From: Bacteroidales bacterium UBA2764
GTDB lineage: Bacteria; Bacteroidota; Bacteroidia; Bacteroidales; Paludibacteraceae
DNA: 12,588 bases
Direction: 5' to 3'
Assembly (NCBI GenBank): GCA_002352705.1
Contig: DEIW01000201.1
Location: 431-13,018 of the forward strand
Shown here: one piece after another, positions 6,260 through 11,542 of the stretch
How positions within the stretch are numbered: the stretch's first letter is position 1
How the letters are laid out: the number at the start of each line of letters is the position of its first letter
Made by a program: the position numbers and the translations under genes
The notes under the pieces: model-generated
Told to the model about the DNA's origin: nothing
What the model saw: the letters and a program-made list of their open reading frames with translations, nothing else
Databases searched by the model: none

Positions 6260-7339
6260 TTATCTCTTGCGACGAATTAAAATACGGGTATATACGGCTT
6301 TTCCATTAAGAACTGCGGCCCCTAAACCACCTCCATATTTTATAGTTGGATCGAACTTTAGTTCTTTTAATATTTCCTTTGGTGCATTTGCGTATGTATT
6401 ACCACTCGCTTGCCAAATAATCTCAAATTGGTCGGGATTATACTTGTCTAAGAATGTAATTGGTACGCCCATAACACCATAATAGTCACAAGGAATGTCA
6501 GTATATGTGTTCACATTAATGGCATCATAATTGTCGTATTTCGGATATTCTTCTGGTGTATAATGTTTGTACAGGACTAAGAAATCTTTATGTTTTTTTA
6601 CGGGTAAATTAGTGTACCAACACGAAGTAGAAACACGTGCTATCTTTTTCCCATCTTCTATATGGTGGAATTTTTCAAAGGAATCAGGCACATAGAAAAA
6701 CATTCCAGTATTGAAGTGTGTATAACCCGTTCTTATTCTATCTGCCTTAAACATTCGAAAAACCTCTTTACATACTAATGTGTTTGTATTTCCCATTATA
6801 ATGAAATCTTTATCATATTCATCTAATTGAGTAACATATTCTCTAAATAACGAAAACGGAGGATTCGTAACAACTATATCAGCTTCTTTAAGTAACTCAA
6901 TACATTCCTGTGAGCGAAAATCTCCATTCCCTTTTAGAATTGAAATGACATTTTTATCATTTTGCATGAGGTACTTTACATCAGCAAGATTAATTGCGCC
7001 ATCTCCATTTACATCGTTAACTTCTGTAATTTCTACTTTATAAGCAATCTTCTTCGGATCATCTATTGTATCTCCAAAGTCCAATAACAACTCATTTCCA
7101 GAAACAGGCGAACCATTATAACAGGTAGCAATCAGTTTTTTCAAACCGAGTGCGTTAAAGTTCAAGGCAAAGTACTTAAAGAAATTACTTTCGTATGGGT
7201 CATCACAATTACAAAACACTATCTTATCTTTAAAATAAGATCGATAGTTACGGAGTTCTAATTCGATGTCAGATAATTTGGTATAGAACTCATCTTTTTT
7301 TGCTTTGTTTGCTGCATGTAAATCTGCGTTTCCTGCCAT
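6260..7339 (-). CDS. Adenine-specific DNA methyltransferase, M.EcoRI family
   Basis: A 359-residue protein that follows M.EcoRI from its first residues: NKAKKDEFYT (11-20), VFCNCDDPYESNFFKYF (41-57), LGLKKLIATCYN, LKGNGDFRS (135-143), ECIELLKEADIVVTNPPFSLFREYV (145-169). NPPF (159-162) is the catalytic motif IV of N6-adenine methyltransferases. It should transfer methyl from S-adenosylmethionine to adenine in a specific DNA site; the site cannot be read from sequence. Residues 109-124 (DVNGDGAINLADVKYL) form an EF-hand/dockerin-like calcium loop inside a family-variable insertion. The gene is visibly more A+T-rich than the flanking operons, which suggests acquisition. No EcoRI-like nuclease is adjacent; the neighbour downstream is the DUF262-HNH gene, a likely functional partner. 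ATG 7339 follows a promoter-like site overlapped by an 11-bp inverted repeat. Confidence 0.92.
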   Translation of the reverse strand: MAGNADLHAANKAKKDEFYTKLSDIELELRNYRSYFKDKIVFCNCDDPYESNFFKYFALNFNALGLKKLIATCYNGSPVSGNELLLDFGDTIDDPKKIAYKVEITEVNDVNGDGAINLADVKYLMQNDKNVISILKGNGDFRSQECIELLKEADIVVTNPPFSLFREYVTQLDEYDKDFIIMGNTNTLVCKEVFRMFKADRIRTGYTHFNTGMFFYVPDSFEKFHHIEDGKKIARVSTSCWYTNLPVKKHKDFLVLYKHYTPEEYPKYDNYDAINVNTYTDIPCDYYGVMGVPITFLDKYNPDQFEIIWQASGNTYANAPKEILKELKFDPTIKYGGGLGAAVLNGKAVYTRILIRRKR

Positions 7340-7340
7340 A

Positions 7341-7373
7341 GATTGATAGTTGTTTTGTGCAAAACTATCAATC
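7341..7373. promoter_or_regulatory. 11-bp perfect inverted repeat before the methyltransferase: operator or leader hairpin
   Basis: GATTGATAGTT (7341-7351) and AACTATCAATC (7363-7373) are perfect inverse complements with an 11-nt loop, starting one base upstream of the methyltransferase ATG (7339-7337). The distal arm overlaps the predicted -7 box. It could be an operator for self-control or a hairpin covering the start. Confidence 0.65.
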
Positions 7374-7389
7374 CACCAACGGGCACAAA
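7360..7389 (-). promoter_or_regulatory. Promoter-like site for the methyltransferase/DUF262-HNH cassette
   Basis: TAGTTTTG (7367-7360) matches TAnnTTTG, with TTTG (7389-7386) 18 nt upstream, slightly closer than usual. The -33 element lies at the end of the U-run of the preceding candidate terminator. Confidence 0.5.
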
Positions 7390-7416
7390 AAAGTGTGAAC
7401 CTCTATTCGCGTTCAC
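7387..7416 (-). terminator. Possible intrinsic terminator of the candidate RNA
   Basis: A 6-bp stem GTGAAC/GTTCAC (7416-7411 with 7400-7395) and 10-nt loop is followed, after two bases, by TTTTTT on the minus strand. The stem is short, so strength is uncertain. Confidence 0.45.
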
Positions 7417-7706
7417 GAAGGAGCCTAGGAAGAACCTCCGCCAATAACCCATAGAGAGTCCACACTCGTGTGAACTTATTGAGTTATTGTTGGAATGTCC
7501 CATTATAGGCACATTCGTGAAGCATTTACCCGTTTCGTTGAGAAATCAGTTTCCTAGGCTTTTTTCTTTTCGAACGCGAAATAATAGTAATGCTTATTAT
7601 TTTAATATGTTTTTGCGCAACGCTTCGCGCTTGTATTTCTAATCCGCCACATTCGGAGGATACATGGATAACTTTTTTACGCTGTCGGTGCCAGCGGTTA
7701 CATTTT
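7387..7706 (-). ncRNA. Candidate structured RNA of about 320 nt upstream of the methyltransferase
   Basis: There is no good protein frame, but strong RNA signs on the minus strand. A TTTG-N20-TAATTTTG promoter (7744-7713) should start transcription near 7706. Inside are nested inverted repeats: AGCCTAGGAA/TTCCTAGGCT (7422-7431 with 7551-7560, perfect, enclosing about 120 nt), CAATAAC/GTTATTG (7442-7448 with 7483-7489), a strong hairpin at 7458-7475, GAATGT/ACATTC (7493-7498 with 7511-7516), an 8-bp stem AAATAATA/TATTATTT near 7579-7602, and CGCTG/CAGCG near 7681-7697. GTGAAC/GTTCAC then UUUUUU (7416-7387) could end it. It could be a free small RNA or a leader controlling the methyltransferase. 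I found no tmRNA, RNase P or SRP signature. The plus strand cannot be excluded, because the outer stem is followed by TTTTTT in that direction too. Confidence 0.55.
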
Positions 7707-7712
7707 GCGTTG

Positions 7713-7744
7713 CAAAATTACACAAAAAAAATGACACTTGCAAA
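7713..7744 (-). promoter_or_regulatory. Strong Bacteroidetes-type promoter in the spacer
   Basis: TTTG (7744-7741), a 20-nt spacer and TAATTTTG (7720-7713) give the best promoter match in the window. It reads into the candidate RNA. It overlaps the terminator hairpin at 7724-7760. Confidence 0.65.
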
Positions 7745-7760
7745 TAAAAGTGCCATTTTT
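7724..7760 (-). terminator. Intrinsic terminator, probably the original nrnA operon terminator
   Basis: A 12-bp stem AAAATGGCACTT/AAGTGTCATTTT (7759-7748 with 7739-7728, one G-U pair) with an 8-nt loop leads into a T-run on the minus strand. It lies just past the orphan copy of the nrnA tail (7773-7804), so it is likely what once ended the murG-nrnA operon; it now follows the RAYT gene. Confidence 0.75.
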
Positions 7761-7772
7761 GATGATTTTATA

Positions 7773-7804
7773 ATTTCTTCACGTATAACGGGAAGGATTT
7801 TTCG
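7773..7804 (-). repeat. Orphan copy of the nrnA 3' end (32-bp direct repeat, left)
   Basis: 31 of 32 bases match 8892-8923. Read on the minus strand it encodes EKSFPLYVKKL and a stop, against EKSFPLYVKKS and a stop at the true end of nrnA. It marks the left edge of the RAYT segment. Confidence 0.85.
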
Positions 7805-8891
7805 GCAAGTAGTTTTATTGGCATAGAATTTTGACTATTTCGTTGGCAGCCATCATACGGTAGCGGTCAGAGGAGACAGGTATCGGTTGATAATTCCAAT
7901 GTCTGGCTTCCGCTTTTGCGCGGAGTGTCTGTTCTGTGCGTGTCTGTATATCCGGCAAAGTCAGGGTCTCTGCGGTGGGTTCCAATAGCAAGAGTCGCCC
8001 AGCTGCGCATGCCTCAAAATAGACTCCGCCGGGTTTGTAGTATTTCTCATGCGGATCGCCCGTCTTGGGGAAACCGTCCTTGAGAAGGACAATAAGCGGG
8101 AGACCTGCCTCCCTGACAGCTTTTGCTATCTGTCTTTCCCCCAGACTGATAGTAGCAGTAACAGTAATACAACCATTCTCGGCTTGATGGAGCACATCCG
8201 ATTGTTGCGCGGCTATCTGTTGCTCGCTCAGCGAGCGGGAACAGATCACAGGCTGCTTGTCCGGATAAACCAAGAGAAAGAGATTACCCAACGAGGTGAA
8301 GCATAGTCCTCTCACACGCGTGTCCCTGCGCATAATGAACAGGTTGGGGTTCTGTATCTTCAGCATTGCGCGGCGCGGGTTGTCATGGATATATTGAATC
8401 ATCGCATCTAACTGCCCCTTATGCGCGAGTGTTCGGAAAAACGGTGTCTCAAAGAGTGGCGGCTGCATTCCTTTTTCCGGCGTCTGTTGATATTCTTCCG
8501 CAGATGCCATCTGCGCGTCTATATTAACGGTTGCCGCCATCTGTCGCCATCCTTGGCGCATACCTCGCGCTATCTCTTTGATGGATATACCACGGTCCTC
8601 GGTGACATAGAGTAGCACGTGGATATGGTCGGGCATCAGTTGCTTGGCAAGCAGCCGAACGTATGGTCTGTACTGCTGTATCTCTTCAAGGTCATGCGAT
8701 ATGGCTCTGCCAAGATCGGTGGGAAGACACCGCGGCTCTTCATGATCTATCGCTAACTCTCCCAACAATCGTTGCCTGCCGCTGACCACGAAAGTAATAT
8801 GATATATTCCAATACCTTTGAAAATATCCTTATGTCGCTTCCAAACGAATCGTTCCATTTTATACAAATATACGGAGTGGAAATGTTTAGG
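7805..8891 (-). mobile_element. RAYT-containing segment inserted in the tail of nrnA
   Basis: The 1087 bp between the two 32-bp repeats consist almost wholly of one Y1-transposase gene. Removing this segment and one repeat would reunite nrnA with its terminator and leave a sensible C-terminus. Long duplications are not usual for Y1 transposases, which as a rule make no target duplication, so the route (recombination, capture of host sequence, or replacement) is open. Confidence 0.65.
7815..8858 (-). CDS. RAYT-type Y1 (HUH) transposase with extra C-terminal domain
   Basis: 347 residues from ATG 8858. Residues 1-175 are a REP-associated tyrosine transposase domain: KRHKDIFKGIGIYHITFVV at the N-terminus, the metal-binding HIH (78-80) in MPDHIHVLL, and the catalytic Tyr156 in MIQYIHDNPRRA. 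These enzymes nick and join single-stranded DNA at palindromic sites. Residues about 180-347 form a second domain (GCITVTATISLGERQIAKAV, AGLPLIVLLKDGF, GGVYFEACAAGRLLLLEP) that I read as Rossmann-like, perhaps DprA/SLOG-related; I recall this fusion as frequent in Bacteroidales but cannot check. A TTG nine bases upstream could also start translation. A TATATTTG box lies 6 nt before the ATG without a clear -33 element, so expression may depend on read-through from nrnA, whose stop is 28 nt upstream. All key residues are present, so it may be active. Confidence 0.88.
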   Translation of the reverse strand: MERFVWKRHKDIFKGIGIYHITFVVSGRQRLLGELAIDHEEPRCLPTDLGRAISHDLEEIQQYRPYVRLLAKQLMPDHIHVLLYVTEDRGISIKEIARGMRQGWRQMAATVNIDAQMASAEEYQQTPEKGMQPPLFETPFFRTLAHKGQLDAMIQYIHDNPRRAMLKIQNPNLFIMRRDTRVRGLCFTSLGNLFLLVYPDKQPVICSRSLSEQQIAAQQSDVLHQAENGCITVTATISLGERQIAKAVREAGLPLIVLLKDGFPKTGDPHEKYYKPGGVYFEACAAGRLLLLEPTAETLTLPDIQTRTEQTLRAKAEARHWNYQPIPVSSDRYRMMAANEIVKILCQ

Positions 8892-9921
8892 ATTTCTTCA
8901 CGTATAACGGGAACGATTTTTCGAAGAGTTGGACGGCTTGCTCCAGTTTGCCGAAGAGTTCGCCTCCGGAAGCGTTGGCATGTCCGCCGCCGTGGAAAAC
9001 TTCAGACGCCCAGATATTAACAGGGCGGTCACCTTGCGAGCGGAAGGAAATACGGATCCGCGGTTTCGGTGTGCCCGGTTTGGGACGTTCTTCGCGCATG
9101 AAGACAGAATAATAGACATCCGAAATCTGTAATGGCATGTTTACCAGACCTTCCGTATCGCCCACCTGGTAGTGGTAGCGGTCCAACTCATCCGCACTGA
9201 GCGTAATCAGCGCCAAGTGGTACTCCGGATAAATGCGCATTTTGCGGTATAGGGCATAACCGGTCAGTCGCACTCTGTCTGTCGAATACTGATTGAAAAC
9301 GGCATTGTAAATCTCGTCTTTCTGTACGCCTGCACGAATCAGACTGGCTATTATTTCGTATAGTTCGGCGTTTGTCGAGTTGTACGAGAAATTCCCCGTG
9401 TCGGTCATCAGACCCGTATAGATACATGTCGCAATCTCATTCGTAATCTCGTTCATTCCTTCGCTCGTGAGCAGACGATATACAATCTCGCAAGCCGAAC
9501 TTGCCGTGGAATCGACATGTTCCTCCGCCCAGATATTTTCCTCCTTGTTTTCTGCTCCCTGCAAATGATGGTCAATGAGAATTTTAGGGCATTGATTGCA
9601 CAGCATTTTCTCGCCCATTGAGCCTATCCGTTTCGGTTCGTTGAAATCTGTGCAGATAAATAAATCGGCTTTGGCTATCAGCGTGTTGCAACGGTCGGAG
9701 TTTTTCTCGTATATCAGGATATCTTTGGCACCCGGCATCCAGTTGAAAAATGCTGGAAAAGCATTCGGTACAATCACATCGATTTCTTTTGTGTTTTGTT
9801 CCTTGGCACTTTGTCCCTTGATATAGTGTTTTAACGCTAATGCGGAACCCATGGCATCGCCGTCTGGCGCCATGTGGGTGAAAATAACGATATGTTGTGC
9901 GTTGTCTGTCAGTTGTTTCAT
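8887..9921 (-). CDS. nrnA: DHH-family phosphoesterase, NrnA-like (oligoribonuclease / pAp phosphatase)
   Basis: A 344-residue DHH/DHHA1 protein with every motif: HMAPDGDAMGS (Asp20, Asp22), TDFNEP (Asp92), IDHH (117-119), TDTGNFSY (Asp174) and the DHHA1 motif FHGGGHANASGGE (GGGH 311-314). NrnA degrades very short RNA oligonucleotides and hydrolyses 3'-phosphoadenosine 5'-phosphate with manganese in the cytoplasm; the dual role is family knowledge. It starts 3 nt after the AsmA-like gene, so it is the last gene of the murG operon. Oddities: residues 35-46 (KGQSAKEQNTKE) form a loop longer than I expect, encoded by a 7-nt-period repeat; and the last eleven codons are duplicated at 7773-7804 beyond the RAYT gene, so nrnA lost its own terminator. 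Confidence 0.92.
   Translation of the reverse strand: MKQLTDNAQHIVIFTHMAPDGDAMGSALALKHYIKGQSAKEQNTKEIDVIVPNAFPAFFNWMPGAKDILIYEKNSDRCNTLIAKADLFICTDFNEPKRIGSMGEKMLCNQCPKILIDHHLQGAENKEENIWAEEHVDSTASSACEIVYRLLTSEGMNEITNEIATCIYTGLMTDTGNFSYNSTNAELYEIIASLIRAGVQKDEIYNAVFNQYSTDRVRLTGYALYRKMRIYPEYHLALITLSADELDRYHYQVGDTEGLVNMPLQISDVYYSVFMREERPKPGTPKPRIRISFRSQGDRPVNIWASEVFHGGGHANASGGELFGKLEQAVQLFEKSFPLYVKKS
8892..8923 (-). repeat. 32-bp direct repeat, right copy, within the nrnA 3' end
   Basis: Differs from 7773-7804 at a single base (8914 against 7795). It is part of the coding sequence for the nrnA C-terminus. Confidence 0.85.
9784..9819 (-). repeat. 7-nt-period CAA repeat inside nrnA
   Basis: On the minus strand CAA recurs five times with spacings 7, 8, 7 and 7 nt. 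It encodes the polar loop KGQSAKEQNTKE between the first helix and the strand IDVIVPN. Confidence 0.55.
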
Positions 9922-9924
9922 AAA

Positions 9925-11538
9925 TTATTTGTCTTTGGTCTGAAGGTGAATATATAAGCCCGGTAACATGGTCTTTTTCACGCCGTCTATACACGGACCG
10001 AATAGATACAGCGGAACTGGTTTCCACTCGTTGCGCTTCCAGGTGATTTTGAAGGCATTCGGGCGATGACCCGGTGAAGAGGGGTTGGCTTTGGGTAACA
10101 GATTGTTCGCAAGAGAGGTGAATGTATTGGCGTTCTTAGTGATGATTTTGTATGGGATATCATCCTCTTTGTGTACTTTTACTTTCAGCCCGTGGTATAG
10201 CATCCGGAAGGTGCCGTCTGCCTGTATCGAATTACCGGTATAATGAGTATCCAATGTATCGATAATACATTCAGAGGTCATACCTACCAACGGACGGATA
10301 AACGGATTCAGAAGGGTGGTATTGACGTGTTCTACATGCATCTGGAGACCCCATTGGCAATCTTTGTTCATCGTCATCTCAAAACCGGCTTTCGCTTTGC
10401 CTTTGTCTATAGGACAACCGCCCTTAACTTTCATGGTGGCGCCACGACGGTTGGTTACGTTGGTGATGTTCGCGGTGATATGGCCTAATTGCATCTTCCC
10501 GATGTTGGTTTTCGTACTCGCAAATTCAATGAAAATCTTGTGAATCTTGGCATCTACGTGCCGGATGTCAAAGACAACGGGAATATCCATCAGTATTTTT
10601 TGGGGCATGGGGAATGGACTTTTCGGCTGATACCGCTCGTCGCGGAATACATCCATGCGTTGCACTTCTGCCTCAATCTTGTCCAACGTCATATCTTGAG
10701 CCAGCGCTTTGCGGAGAGGGTTGAAGGCGGAGGTCGATACACGGCCTATATGCATGTCAATCCAGGTACAGGGCTCTTTGACAATATCGCCAAGACGCTT
10801 CTTGCTCATGGTGTTGGCTATCCGTGCTTCGCCTAATTGGAAAGCACCCTGATCGCTTTGCTCAATATCACGTGCTTCTATGCGCATTCTTCCGTCCGGA
10901 GTCAGAATATTGGCGTGAGCCAGTCTCAATGAGTATAGTGAATCGCAGTAACTGAACACGGAATCGTATGCTAAATCCTGGACGGAAATAGAGCAACTGT
11001 CCGCTACTACGTCTAACTTCGTCCGCACGCTGTGGAGGGCAAGAGAGGCATTCTTGACGCGTAAAAATTTCAGTGCCGCGCGCTTCAACGGAAAAGCGGT
11101 GCTGTCCTTGGTAGTGTCTTCCGGAAGAGTAGGGAAACACAACTCCGGATGTTCCTCATCCATCCATAATTCCACTTCCGGACGAATCACGTCTATATGG
11201 AGCACCAGAAGCTCTTTTTGGAGCAGCATGGAGTAAAAAACACGGCCGATGTCGATTCGTTCTATATGAATGAGACTGCCCGGACCTATGGTGTCCTTGC
11301 GGTTGATAGGTGTCCCGCGGTATGAGAATCGTATGTCCTCTACGGCGGCTGTGCCGCTGAATAAGCGAACGGTGACTGTGCCGCAGGAAGCTTCTCCTAC
11401 GGGCAGCTCGGCCAACGCTTCATGTACTTTCTTGGTCACGTATTTGGAGACTATTACGTCCGCTCCGATAAATACCGCGATCCCGATACCGAGTAGTACA
11501 CCTAATACAATCAGGCTGATTTTAACTCCTTTTTTCAT
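9925..11538 (-). CDS. AsmA-like large envelope protein with N-terminal membrane anchor
   Basis: A 537-residue protein. Residues about 7-29 form one membrane helix (ISLIVLGVLLGIGIAVFIGAD); the rest is predicted periplasmic. The body is made of beta-rich stretches such as GTVTVRLFSGTAAVEDIRFSY, IDIGRVFYSMLLQKELLVLH and IDVIRPEVELWMDEEHPEL, the pattern of AsmA/DUF748 or bridge-like lipid-transport proteins, where a strand set repeats along a groove. I cannot place it in a named subfamily, and function in lipid movement or outer-membrane integrity is inference. It sits 4 nt after murG and 3 nt before nrnA, so it is co-transcribed with both. The ATG at 11538 is well placed: basic residues MKKGVK precede the helix. 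No internal defect is seen. Confidence 0.75.
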   Translation of the reverse strand: MKKGVKISLIVLGVLLGIGIAVFIGADVIVSKYVTKKVHEALAELPVGEASCGTVTVRLFSGTAAVEDIRFSYRGTPINRKDTIGPGSLIHIERIDIGRVFYSMLLQKELLVLHIDVIRPEVELWMDEEHPELCFPTLPEDTTKDSTAFPLKRAALKFLRVKNASLALHSVRTKLDVVADSCSISVQDLAYDSVFSYCDSLYSLRLAHANILTPDGRMRIEARDIEQSDQGAFQLGEARIANTMSKKRLGDIVKEPCTWIDMHIGRVSTSAFNPLRKALAQDMTLDKIEAEVQRMDVFRDERYQPKSPFPMPQKILMDIPVVFDIRHVDAKIHKIFIEFASTKTNIGKMQLGHITANITNVTNRRGATMKVKGGCPIDKGKAKAGFEMTMNKDCQWGLQMHVEHVNTTLLNPFIRPLVGMTSECIIDTLDTHYTGNSIQADGTFRMLYHGLKVKVHKEDDIPYKIITKNANTFTSLANNLLPKANPSSPGHRPNAFKITWKRNEWKPVPLYLFGPCIDGVKKTMLPGLYIHLQTKDK

Positions 11539-11542
11539 ATCT

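Noticed and set aside
7258..7512. Minus-strand open frame of 84 codons across the methyltransferase start
   Set aside because: It overlaps a well-supported gene in another frame and the inverted repeats; no recognisable protein features.
7590..7826. Plus-strand open frame of 78 codons
   Set aside because: It runs across a terminator, a promoter and the 32-bp repeat on the opposite strand, and has no protein-like pattern.
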